DNA from: Bacillota bacterium
Lineage (GTDB): Bacteria; Bacillota; Clostridia; DSM-8532
Assembly: GCA_023410885.1 (NCBI GenBank)
Contig: JAEYPI010000092.1
Span: 1 to 12,769 of the forward strand
Direction of reading: 5' to 3'
DNA length: 12,769 nt
The notes below the pieces were generated by a model, which was not told the origin of the DNA, made no database searches, and saw nothing but the letters and a program-made list of their open reading frames with translations. Each line of letters starts with the position of its first letter. Positions within the stretch are counted from its first letter, which is position 1. The position numbers were made by a program, and so were the translations under genes. Shown here piece by piece: positions 1 to 6,680 of the stretch.

Positions 1-2
1 TA

Positions 3-26
3 CCTACACCCACACCCACACCCACG
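3..26 (+). repeat. ACACCC hexamer tract encoding a Pro-Thr linker
   Basis: Three perfect ACACCC units (6-23) with near-matching flanks encode four Pro-Thr dipeptides just before the amidase domain. Such Pro/Thr tracts usually act as extended linkers in wall-exposed proteins. The tract may continue to the left of the window. Short in-frame hexamer repeats can change copy number without breaking the frame. Confidence 0.8.
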
Positions 27-710
27 CTGCCGCCAGTTGAGGTGCCGGCCGGAAAAAGCATGTTACCTGTTTTAGTGGTCATCGATGCTGGTCATGGCGG
101 TGGAGACGGCGGTACCGTCTCGCCCTATGTTGAAGGTTTTTATGAAAAGGATATCACGCTGTATATGGCTGAAAAGGTGGTCGAGCTTCTTAACGAACAA
201 GGCATAGACGCAATCCTAACCCGGGATGGAGACTATCGCTTCAGTGAGTCCAATCGTGAAGACCTCATAACCCGTGCCAATATAGCCAATGATAATAGTG
301 CCTCTCTCTTTGTCAGTATCCATGTCAACGCCTATGATTTAAAATATAAAGGGGCAGCAAGCGTTAATGGTATGGAAGTCTATTATCTCGAAAAAGAGGA
401 AATGTATAGCGAGTTTACCGACGAAAGGTTTGCGCAGATTATAGGCGATGAGATCACCAAAGCTAACGGTATCAAGTTTAATGGTGTTAAGCAGAATAAT
501 TATTCAGTGCTGCGAAACACAGAAATGCCGGCTATATTAATAGAAACGGCCTATATCACCAATAAAGAGGATCATGCTCGACTGGCTTCTCAAGAATTTA
601 AGGACCAAACCGCCCAAGGCATTGCTGATGGTATTGCCCTAACGCTGCAAGAAATTAGTGCCTTCGAGTATGATGGGGATATGTACGTATTTAAAAGTGT
701 CGGAGAGTGA
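3..710 (+). CDS. N-acetylmuramoyl-L-alanine amidase (Amidase_3), 5'-truncated
   Basis: Zinc amidase that cleaves the bond between MurNAc and L-alanine in peptidoglycan, acting outside the membrane. The reading frame is open to the left edge, so the start and any signal peptide lie outside the window. The GTG at 42 and the ATG at 60 are probably internal. The visible part begins with a Pro-Thr linker (PTPTPTPT, bases 3-26) and passes into the catalytic domain near base 69. Family motifs are intact: DAGHGG (first zinc His), EKD (zinc Glu), SIHVNA (second zinc His) and, near the C terminus, IETAYITN with the catalytic Glu. The VLRNTEMPAILIET stretch resembles LytC/AmiC-type amidases more than CwlD. 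The domain ends close to the stop, so no cell-wall-binding repeat follows it. Any such domain would have to be N-terminal to the linker. ligA follows 6 nt downstream, suggesting co-transcription. The family is certain; the physiological role (vegetative or spore) is not. Confidence 0.93.
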   Translation, partial: PTPTPTPTLPPVEVPAGKSMLPVLVVIDAGHGGGDGGTVSPYVEGFYEKDITLYMAEKVVELLNEQGIDAILTRDGDYRFSESNREDLITRANIANDNSASLFVSIHVNAYDLKYKGAASVNGMEVYYLEKEEMYSEFTDERFAQIIGDEITKANGIKFNGVKQNNYSVLRNTEMPAILIETAYITNKEDHARLASQEFKDQTAQGIADGIALTLQEISAFEYDGDMYVFKSVGE

Positions 711-716
711 CCAAGG

Positions 717-2723
717 ATGAGTGCGGAGAAGAGAATTACCGAGCTGCGGGAGCTTTTAAACACCCATAGCCACAAGTACTATGTAGAGGATCAACCTGAA
801 ATCACAGACTACGAATATGACAAGCTCTACCATGAGCTTTTAGACCTTGAGGGAAAAAATCCTCACCTCATAACCCCGGATTCTCCCACTCAAAGAGTTG
901 GGGGCCAAGCCGAGGATGCTTTTACCAAAGTGGTTCATCAGGTTAAAATGGAGAGCTTAACGGATGTCTTTTCCATAGAGGAGCTTTTTGATTTTGACCG
1001 CCGTGTGAAGGACAATCTAAAGAGTGAGGCTGTCATCTATATCGTCGAAAAGAAAATTGATGGTCTTTCGGTTTCCCTTGAATATGAAAATGGCCTCTTT
1101 ACGAGGGGCTCCACCCGGGGTGACGGATTAATCGGTGAAGATGTGACGGGAAACCTCAGGACCATCCGCTCCATTCCCTTAAAGCTCAATCTGCCTGCCG
1201 GTCTGGACCTGCCATACCTGGAAGTCCGGGGTGAGGTATTCATGTCGAAAAAGGATTTTCTTGAGCTGAACGAAAGGCAGGAGGCCCTTGGTCAAAAGCT
1301 TTTCGCCAATCCCAGAAATGCTGCGGCAGGCTCTTTAAGACAGTTGGAACCATCCATAACCGCATCCAGAAAGCTGGATATCTTTGTTTTCAATATCCAA
1401 AGTATTGAGGGGATGCAGTTTGCATCCCATTCTGAGACTCTGGAATTTTTGAAATCCCTGGGCTTTAAAATCAGCCCTGATTATAAAACATGCCACACCA
1501 TAGAAGAGGTAGTGGATGAAATAAATGCATTGGGCGAGCTTCGAGGAAATCTGCCCTTTGAGACCGATGGCGCGGTGGTAAAGCTCAATAATCTGGCGCA
1601 GAGGACATTTATGGGCTCCACCAGCAAAGCGCCCCGTTGGGCGGTGGCCTATAAGTATCCGCCTGAAGTCAAAAAAACAAGGTTGAAAGAGATTATTATT
1701 CAAGTTGGCAGGACGGGGGCGTTAACGCCCAATGCCGTCTTAGAGCCGGTTCGTCTCGCAGGAACCACGGTTTCCCGGGCCACTCTTCATAATGAGGATT
1801 TTATTAAGGAACGAGACATACGGGTTGGGGATATGGTCTGGGTGAGAAAAGCCGGCGAGATTATCCCGGAGGTTATAGAGGTTGATTTTTCTGCGCGGCC
1901 TGAAAACACAGTGATCTATGAAATGCCCGCCCACTGCCCTGTATGCGGAGCGCCCGCTCTGCGCGAGGAACAGGAGGCCGTTGTACGATGTACCGGTATA
2001 GAATGCCCGGCCCGGCTTTTTAGGAGCCTTGTACATTTTGCCTCCCGGGATGCAATGAACATTGAGGGTCTTGGGCCTGCGCTTATTGAAATGCTCCTTG
2101 AGAAAGAATTTATCAAAGGCATTCCCGATCTCTACAGATTATTTGAAAGACGGGATGAATTGATTGGCCTTGAACGTATGGGGACTAAGTCGGTGGATAA
2201 TTTGCTATCCTCCATTGAACGCTCGAAAGAAAGTGATTTGAACCGGCTTCTTTATGGCCTCGGTGTGCGGCATATCGGAATTCGTGCTGCCCAACTGGCA
2301 GCTGAACATTTTAAATCAATGGAAGCCCTTCTTTCAGCCAGCCGTGACGAAATTCAACGTGTTGAGGAATTCGGTGAGAAAATGGCTGAGAGCCTGGAAA
2401 GCTTTTTGGCTCAGGAGCAAACACGCCATACTTTATCCCTTCTGAAGGAGATGGGGATTAATATGGTCTCCAAATCTCAAAGGAAAAAGGATGGAGTATT
2501 TGCCGGACTTACCTTTGTTTTAACCGGCACATTGCCCAGCTACTCGAGAAACGAAGCAGCGGCCCTTATTGAAGAACGGGGCGGCAAGGTCTCGGGGAGT
2601 GTCTCAAAGAAAACAGCCTATGTGCTTGCGGGAAGCGACGCGGGAAGTAAACTTGACAAGGCGGTACAACTTGGGGTTACAATAATAGATGAAGAAGAAT
2701 TTAAAGAGATGTGCAGTCGTTAA
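717..2723 (+). CDS. ligA: NAD+-dependent DNA ligase LigA
   Basis: Seals nicks in duplex DNA using NAD+, in replication (Okazaki fragments) and repair. It has 668 residues, the normal full length for the family. The order is: N-terminal Ia domain (about 1-70) with the YYxxDxPxItDxEYD pattern; adenylation domain with KIDG at 113-116 (nucleotide-accepting Lys113), the RGDG motif (134-137), ANPRNAAAGSLRQ (197-209) and TDGAVVK (283-289); OB fold with GRTGALTPNA (331-340); four-cysteine zinc finger (C407, C410, C425, C430); helix-hairpin-helix repeats (about 445-580); and a C-terminal BRCT domain (about 592-668) with GLTFVLTGTL. MESLTDVF (78-85) takes the place of the more common MLSL pattern, as in many clostridial ligases. 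The ATG at 717 lies 6 nt after the amidase stop. GGAG at 702-705 is a plausible ribosome site inside the end of the upstream gene. No key residue is missing. Confidence 0.99.
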   Translation: MSAEKRITELRELLNTHSHKYYVEDQPEITDYEYDKLYHELLDLEGKNPHLITPDSPTQRVGGQAEDAFTKVVHQVKMESLTDVFSIEELFDFDRRVKDNLKSEAVIYIVEKKIDGLSVSLEYENGLFTRGSTRGDGLIGEDVTGNLRTIRSIPLKLNLPAGLDLPYLEVRGEVFMSKKDFLELNERQEALGQKLFANPRNAAAGSLRQLEPSITASRKLDIFVFNIQSIEGMQFASHSETLEFLKSLGFKISPDYKTCHTIEEVVDEINALGELRGNLPFETDGAVVKLNNLAQRTFMGSTSKAPRWAVAYKYPPEVKKTRLKEIIIQVGRTGALTPNAVLEPVRLAGTTVSRATLHNEDFIKERDIRVGDMVWVRKAGEIIPEVIEVDFSARPENTVIYEMPAHCPVCGAPALREEQEAVVRCTGIECPARLFRSLVHFASRDAMNIEGLGPALIEMLLEKEFIKGIPDLYRLFERRDELIGLERMGTKSVDNLLSSIERSKESDLNRLLYGLGVRHIGIRAAQLAAEHFKSMEALLSASRDEIQRVEEFGEKMAESLESFLAQEQTRHTLSLLKEMGINMVSKSQRKKDGVFAGLTFVLTGTLPSYSRNEAAALIEERGGKVSGSVSKKTAYVLAGSDAGSKLDKAVQLGVTIIDEEEFKEMCSR

Positions 2724-2737
2724 CGCGCTTAAGCCTG

Positions 2738-2766
2738 TGGACATGATAAAACAACTAACGTAAAGA
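2738..2766 (+). promoter_or_regulatory. weak candidate sigma-A promoter before the HD-GYP gene
   Basis: TGGACA (2738-2743) differs from TTGACA at one base and is followed after 17 nt by TAAAGA (2761-2766), which matches only half of TATAAT. It sits in the 71-nt ligA/HD-GYP gap, and no terminator hairpin is visible there, so read-through from ligA is equally possible. The call rests on spacing and the -35 box only. Confidence 0.2.
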
Positions 2767-2794
2767 GAAAAAACTATCCGGAGGCTGAAATACC

Positions 2795-3850
2795 ATGGAG
2801 GATAATAGGGAATATTTATCTATTGATTTAGTTGAGCCGGGGATGCGTACAGCTGAGGTTGTCTTCAATAAATACGGCAGTGTCATGCTCTGGAAGGATG
2901 TTGCTCTCGATGAGCATTCCATCCAGCGCTTAAAGAATATCGGCATTAAGAGTATGTGGGTTTCCAAAGAAGAACCCCATAAAAAGGATAACGCTTTTAA
3001 GCTCAGTGCCGCTCAACGGTTTATGATGGATTATGAACGGGATGTCAGTAGTACAAAACAATTATTTCAGGATATTTCCTCAGGGAAAAGACTGAATATG
3101 GATGCGGCCAATGAGATTGTCAACACGCTCTCCCATAAATCAAATGACAATCAGAATATCATTTCATCCATTATGCAGGTACGAAGCCTTGATGAATATA
3201 CCTATTATCACAGCTTAAACGTCTCCATGCTTTGTATGCTTATTGGGAGATGGTTGAGGCTTGATGATGAGAATATCAGAAATTTAGCTCAGGCAGGGCT
3301 CCTTCATGACATTGGTAAATCGCAGATATCACCTGAAATCTTAAACAAACCTGGGAGGCTCACGGATAGCGAATTCGCTGAGATGAAACATCATTCCGAG
3401 TATGGCTATAGCCTTCTTTCAGGCATAAGTGAAATTCCTCCGGAGGTGTCCATCGCCATTCTGACCCATCACGAAAAAGAGGATGGCAGCGGTTATCCCA
3501 TGGGTCTTACCGGGGATAAATTGAACCTCTATTCAAAAATTATTACCGTGGCCGATATTTTTGATGCCATGACTGCAAACCGCACCTATAAAAAGAAGGA
3601 CACACCCTTAAAGGTATTTGAGCTCATGCAGCATGGCAGTTTTGGCGTTTTGGACCCCGTGGTTTTAAATGTATTTTTAGAAAATGTCACGAACTATTAT
3701 CTTGGGGCCCGGGTTAAGCTTAATACAGGAGAGACGGGGAACATAGTCTTTATGAATAAAATGGATTTCTCTCGACCCGTTGTGCAGGTGGATGATCACT
3801 ATGTGGACACGGGGGTGTCCAAAACAGTAAGGATTATGGAGTTTATGTAA
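2795..3850 (+). CDS. HD-GYP domain protein, probable cyclic-di-GMP phosphodiesterase
   Basis: Predicted metal-dependent hydrolase of the signalling nucleotide c-di-GMP. It has 351 residues, with no signal peptide or membrane segment visible, so it is probably cytoplasmic. The first 60 or so residues form the small N-terminal module common in Firmicute HD-GYP proteins (IDLVEPGM, then NIGIKSMWV near 48-56). The HD-GYP domain covers about 125-300: His139 in YYHSLNV, HDIGK at 171-175 (H171, D172), His199-His200 in MKHHSEYG, HHEKEDGSGYP at 225-235 with the intact GYP triplet, and VADIFDAMTANRTYKK (252-267). A tail of about 50 residues (302-351), with GARVKLNTGETGNIVFMN, has a short beta-rich look. 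The intact GYP argues for c-di-GMP activity. No GGDEF or sensor domain is fused. The ATG at 2795 has GGAGG at 2780-2784. The DUF881 pair follows 25 nt after the stop with no hairpin between, so they are probably one transcript. Confidence 0.95.
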   Translation: MEDNREYLSIDLVEPGMRTAEVVFNKYGSVMLWKDVALDEHSIQRLKNIGIKSMWVSKEEPHKKDNAFKLSAAQRFMMDYERDVSSTKQLFQDISSGKRLNMDAANEIVNTLSHKSNDNQNIISSIMQVRSLDEYTYYHSLNVSMLCMLIGRWLRLDDENIRNLAQAGLLHDIGKSQISPEILNKPGRLTDSEFAEMKHHSEYGYSLLSGISEIPPEVSIAILTHHEKEDGSGYPMGLTGDKLNLYSKIITVADIFDAMTANRTYKKKDTPLKVFELMQHGSFGVLDPVVLNVFLENVTNYYLGARVKLNTGETGNIVFMNKMDFSRPVVQVDDHYVDTGVSKTVRIMEFM

Positions 3851-3875
3851 TGGAATATTAGAGAGGCAGGGTACA

Positions 3876-4601
3876 ATGAACAAAGGCCATCGCGGCATGA
3901 TGTTTTTAATATTTATGCTACTTGGTATTCTTGTCACGCTTCAGTTTCGAGGAATCGTTCAAAATGAGTCCCAGGACGATTATTCGATCAAAGAGCTGAC
4001 ATCGGAGCTTCAGGCTGAAAAGACTGAAAACCAAATGCTTATGGAGCAGTTGGCCACTATTGAAGCTGAATATGAGCTGATGCTCAAGAATATCGGTAAC
4101 AATTTAAACAATCAGGAGGCCATCGATCTTCTTAAAGTCAGGGATTATGAATATTTAAGAGCGGGCTTGGTGGCTGTCACGGGCAGGGGTATTGTCATCA
4201 CCATGGAAGATGCCAAGACCATAGGGGAATTGGATATTAAGGAATATATTATCCATGACTATGATGTTAACGATATTCTGGACGAACTTAAAGCCAATGG
4301 TGCTCAGGCCATTTCCATTAATGATGAACGGGTCGTCGTAAATACCAAACCAGTGTGTGCGGGCCCTACCATCATCGTTAACGATAACCGGTATCCGCCC
4401 CCTTTTGTGATCAAGGCCATCGGGGATCCAGATGTACTTTTTGAAGCAATTGAGACTTTGCCGCAGGTTGCTTTTATGCGTCTTTGCGGTATCCGTATAG
4501 ATGTCGTAAAGCAGCAGCAATTAACGGTGGACCGATTCCATTTAAATCGGCGTCATTCTATTGATGATGTTTTTAAAGGCTTGGAGGTAGTCAAAAATTG
4601 A
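3876..4601 (+). CDS. DUF881 family membrane-anchored protein, first copy
   Basis: Protein of unknown function with 241 residues. It has one N-terminal membrane segment (about 8-24, MMFLIFMLLGILVTLQF), a charged heptad-like stretch likely to form a coiled coil (about 36-75), then the DUF881 domain (about 90-215). Domain hallmarks are LVAVTGRGIVITMEDA (98-113), GAQAISINDERVV (142-154) and FVIKAIGDPD (177-186). The family includes YlxW and YlxX, encoded beside sbp-ftsA-ftsZ in Bacillus, so a role at the envelope or division site is often guessed but not proven. The predicted topology places the coiled coil and DUF881 outside the membrane. The ATG at 3876 is preceded by a purine-rich GAGAGGCAGGG. 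The C-terminal tail after the domain (about 216-241) is basic and absent in that form from the second copy. It is followed directly by its paralogue. Confidence 0.88.
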   Translation: MNKGHRGMMFLIFMLLGILVTLQFRGIVQNESQDDYSIKELTSELQAEKTENQMLMEQLATIEAEYELMLKNIGNNLNNQEAIDLLKVRDYEYLRAGLVAVTGRGIVITMEDAKTIGELDIKEYIIHDYDVNDILDELKANGAQAISINDERVVVNTKPVCAGPTIIVNDNRYPPPFVIKAIGDPDVLFEAIETLPQVAFMRLCGIRIDVVKQQQLTVDRFHLNRRHSIDDVFKGLEVVKN

Positions 4602-5287
4602 AAACATTTAAAATCATATCCCTTACAATGGTTTGCCTCCTCTTAGGCGTCACCATAGCTTGGCAGTTTACGAGTGTCAAGCAAAATCTGGTTTTGGCTC
4701 AGTACGAGAAGAAAAATATCAATCAGATCATCGATGAATTGCTTCTTGAAAAAAGCAACAATGATAAGCTTAAAGTCCGTTTGCAGGAGCTTCAAAATGA
4801 ACTGGACGGCATTAAAAATAAAACAAAAGGCGATAAGGATTATGTAGCGGAACTGGAACAGCAGATTTTGAATGCCCGCATTATGGCTGGCTTGGAAACC
4901 GTAAAGGGAAAAGGACTGGTCTTGCTTGTTGAGCAATTGGGTGACCGCTCAATTGACGATACCAATATTGAAGAACTGCTTAATGAGTTGAAGGCTACCG
5001 ATGTCCAGGCCATTAGCGTCAATGATGAAAGAATTGTTGCAACCAGTGAAATTCGAACTGCCGGGGATTATATCATGATTAATGGAAGGCAGTTAGGCCC
5101 GCCTTATACCATCAAGGCCATTGGTGACCCCGATTTAATGGAAAGGTCATTAAAGCTTCTAGGTGGGGTGCTTTCAAGATTTGAATACTACGAGTTTAAT
5201 GTAGAAATCACAAAAGAACAGAACGTGGTTATCCCGGGCGTGCGGAGTGACACTTTGAGAATTGATAAGCTTACACCTGTGGAATAG
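4598..5287 (+). CDS. DUF881 family membrane-anchored protein, second copy
   Basis: Second DUF881 protein, 229 residues, paralogous to the gene just upstream. It has a membrane segment at about 5-23, a predicted coiled coil at about 36-92 (longer than in copy one), and DUF881 at about 97-205 with GLETVKGKGLVLLVEQ, DVQAISVNDERIV (135-147) and YTIKAIGDPD (170-179). The last two segments align closely with copy one (QAIS-NDER and IKAIGDPD shared), while the N-terminal halves have diverged, so the duplication is not recent. The TTG start at 4598 overlaps the upstream stop (TTGA). GGAGG ending about 10 nt before it supports this start and translational coupling. Equal stoichiometry or a heteromeric complex is an inference. 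An intrinsic terminator about 40 nt downstream ends the unit. Confidence 0.88.
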   Translation: MKTFKIISLTMVCLLLGVTIAWQFTSVKQNLVLAQYEKKNINQIIDELLLEKSNNDKLKVRLQELQNELDGIKNKTKGDKDYVAELEQQILNARIMAGLETVKGKGLVLLVEQLGDRSIDDTNIEELLNELKATDVQAISVNDERIVATSEIRTAGDYIMINGRQLGPPYTIKAIGDPDLMERSLKLLGGVLSRFEYYEFNVEITKEQNVVIPGVRSDTLRIDKLTPVE

Positions 5288-5317
5288 TCATTTTGGGTTG
5301 TCCGCCCGTAATATAAT
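5288..5317 (+). promoter_or_regulatory. TATAAT box with a sigma-E-like -35, candidate promoter
   Basis: A perfect TATAAT lies at 5312-5317. No good TTGACA is found 16-18 nt upstream, so sigma-A use is uncertain. The same stretch can be read as a sporulation sigma-E promoter. TCATTTT (5288-5294) matches six of seven positions of the B. subtilis sigma-E -35 consensus KMATATT. After 15 nt, AATATAAT (5310-5317) matches six of eight positions of CATACAMT. A transcript would start near 5324 and meet a terminator hairpin almost at once. Confidence 0.3.
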
Positions 5318-5328
5318 AATGGTAGGAG

Positions 5329-5359
5329 AAAGAGTCATTGTAAACAATGGCTCTTTTTT
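5329..5359 (+). terminator. Rho-independent terminator after the DUF881 pair
   Basis: GAGTCATTG (5332-5340) pairs with CAATGGCTC (5345-5353), with one T-G wobble, around a TAAA loop. Six Ts follow (5354-5359), and three upstream As can extend the pairing into the T-run. Further out, GTAGG (5322-5326) can pair with CCTAC (5363-5367), giving a longer imperfect hairpin. It closes the HD-GYP/DUF881 unit and separates it from pdaA. Confidence 0.85.
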
Positions 5360-5383
5360 ATCCCTACTAGCAGGTCAAAGCTT

Positions 5384-5411
5384 GAGGTGCTCTTTATAAA
5401 AAAAGCACCTC
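5384..5411 (+). promoter_or_regulatory. 8-bp inverted repeat just upstream of the pdaA ribosome site
   Basis: GAGGTGCT (5384-5391) is perfectly complementary to AGCACCTC (5404-5411). The 12-nt A/T-rich loop can add three more T-A pairs past a bulged C. No T-run follows on either strand, so it is not a normal terminator. It ends 7 nt before the GGGAGG of pdaA. It may act as an operator, an RNA-stability stem or a modulator of ribosome access. The structure is seen in the sequence; its function is unknown. Confidence 0.5.
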
Positions 5412-5415
5412 TAAA

Positions 5416-5440
5416 GGCGGGAGGTTCAATGTCCCTATGA
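5416..5440 (+). promoter_or_regulatory. ribosome binding site with a three-codon ORF overlapping the pdaA start
   Basis: The strong site GGGAGG (5419-5424) is only 4 nt from an ATG at 5429 but 12 nt from the pdaA ATG at 5437. The first ATG opens a Met-Ser-Leu-stop ORF whose TGA (5438-5440) overlaps the pdaA ATG (5437-5439). Either the ribosome uses the distant ATG directly, or it translates the mini-ORF and restarts at the overlapping ATG. Confidence 0.5.
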
Positions 5441-6345
5441 AGTATTTAAAGCGCTATTCGAGTTTACTGATTACTATCGTATTGGCTGTGTTGACGGTCA
5501 GTCTATATGTGCTTCCTGAAATCCCCAATCTATCTACATGGACTTATGCACTGGAGCTGACCGGCTCGCTAACAGAAGGGAATGAAGAGGTGAATATTGA
5601 GCCGCAGTATTTTGCATCGGGACTTAGTGACAAATATACAGGCTTGAGAAGCTGGGGCATTGCCAGGGGGAAAAACGGTGAGTGGCCAAGGGCAGATCCA
5701 GGTGCTCCTGAGTTGATAGCCAAATACAACTCCCTTTATCTGGCCGATACTACTCAAAATAAAATCTACCTGACCTTTGATGAGGGCTATGAAAACGGGT
5801 ATACCGGGAAGATTCTCGATGTGCTTTATGAGAATAAGGTCAATGCGCTGTTTTTTATTACGGGACCTTACTTGCAGAAGGAGGAGGCACTTGTTAAGCG
5901 GATGCTTGATGAGGGGCATGCAGTGGGCAATCACACCATCCACCATAAGAGCTTGCCCCTTCTGGATGCTGCTGAGCTTGAGGCAGAGACTGTAGGCCTT
6001 GATAGACAATTCTACGAGAAGTTCGGACGGAGCATGGTGTTTTTAAGGCCCCCCAAGGGTGAATACAGTGAGAAGTCTTTAGAAATTACTTCAAGGTTGG
6101 GCTACATCAATGTGTTCTGGAGCTTTGCCTATGATGATTGGGCAGTCGATCGGCAGAGAGGCTGGGAGTATGCTTTTGAAATGGTGAAGAAAAATCTCCA
6201 TAATGGCGAGATTCTTTTGCTTCACGCGGTGTCCAGGGATAATGCGGAAGCTCTGGACGCCATTATCCAATACGCGAGAGAAGCCGGCTATGAGTTCGGA
6301 GACGTATTTGAGCTTGAAAAGATTGTTCGAGGTGAAAAGCCATGA
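5437..6345 (+). CDS. pdaA: PdaA-type polysaccharide deacetylase (spore cortex muramic delta-lactam synthesis)
   Basis: Deacetylates muramic acid after an amidase has removed its peptide, leading to the muramic delta-lactam that marks spore cortex for germination hydrolases. It has 302 residues. A signal anchor lies at about 8-27 (LLITIVLAVLTVSLYVLP), so it acts outside the membrane. RSWGIARGKNGEWP (71-84) is the PdaA-specific entry stretch. The NodB-type domain follows with TFDEGYENGYT (113-123, catalytic Asp115), NHTIHHKSLP (165-174, metal His166 and His170), LRPPKGEYS (203-211), AYDDW (231-235) and LLHAVSRDNAEALDAI (261-276). The position after the catalytic Asp is Glu116 where generic NodB enzymes have Asp; PdaA proteins vary here. 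The TFDxGYENGYT and SRDNAEALD patterns separate it from generic chitin or peptidoglycan deacetylases. Its stop overlaps the yqfC start by 4 nt, tying it to the sporulation genes. An alternative ATG at 5429 is out of frame. Confidence 0.94.
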   Translation: MKYLKRYSSLLITIVLAVLTVSLYVLPEIPNLSTWTYALELTGSLTEGNEEVNIEPQYFASGLSDKYTGLRSWGIARGKNGEWPRADPGAPELIAKYNSLYLADTTQNKIYLTFDEGYENGYTGKILDVLYENKVNALFFITGPYLQKEEALVKRMLDEGHAVGNHTIHHKSLPLLDAAELEAETVGLDRQFYEKFGRSMVFLRPPKGEYSEKSLEITSRLGYINVFWSFAYDDWAVDRQRGWEYAFEMVKKNLHNGEILLLHAVSRDNAEALDAIIQYAREAGYEFGDVFELEKIVRGEKP

Positions 6346-6662
6346 AAAAAGGAATTCATAGAATTAAGGGGGAGAAGAAGCGGTTGGCTGAACCTGGCCA
6401 AAGCCTCAGCGAAAAGCTTTCCCGTATCTTTGAAATACCTGGAGATGTGATTGGCAATCGGCCACGGGTGACAGCCATTGGCCGAGGCGAGGTGCTTATT
6501 GAGAATTTTAAGGGTATTATGGATTTCCAGGATGGGGTGATTCGAATAAATACCAATAACGGTGTCATTAAAATCACGGGGAGTGCCCTTAATATCAGGG
6601 AGATTACCAGTGAAGAAATGATTATCGGAGGGAAGATCTCCAATATCGATTATGATGCGTAG
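6342..6662 (+). CDS. yqfC: YabP/YqfC family sporulation protein
   Basis: Small sporulation protein of 106 residues with no clear membrane segment. The N-terminal 30 or so residues are basic and variable. The conserved YabP/YqfC beta-rich domain covers about 40-103, with GRGEVLIENFKGIMDF (47-62), VIRINTNNGVIKITG (66-80), LNIREIT (83-89) and IIGGKISNIDY (94-104). In this family YqfC is encoded next to YqfD in spore formers and both are linked to sporulation; the biochemical role is not established. The ATG at 6342 overlaps the pdaA stop (ATGA). GAGGTG sits about 7 nt upstream, within the pdaA coding end. The yqfD start follows after 18 nt. YabP is the other family member, but the YqfD neighbour makes YqfC the right name. 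Confidence 0.94.
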   Translation: MKKGIHRIKGEKKRLAEPGQSLSEKLSRIFEIPGDVIGNRPRVTAIGRGEVLIENFKGIMDFQDGVIRINTNNGVIKITGSALNIREITSEEMIIGGKISNIDYDA

Positions 6663-6680
6663 AAGAGAGTGAGAGGGCCT

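Noticed and set aside
1335..1703. Minus-strand open frame of 122 codons
   Set aside because: Antisense to the ligA adenylation domain, with no supporting motif.
4155..4520. Minus-strand open frame of 121 codons
   Set aside because: Antisense to the first DUF881 gene; composition matches a complement shadow and no promoter is seen.
5319..5399. Small ORF of 26 codons starting at the ATG next to the TATAAT box
   Set aside because: No ribosome binding site, it runs through the terminator hairpin, and its sequence has no peptide-like feature.
5371..5400. Sigma-A promoter for pdaA using TATAAA at 5395-5400
   Set aside because: No acceptable -35 box lies 16-18 nt upstream, and the TATAAA falls in the loop of the inverted repeat.
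5569..6009. Minus-strand open frame of 146 codons
   Set aside because: Antisense to the conserved pdaA catalytic domain; no family features and no ribosome site.
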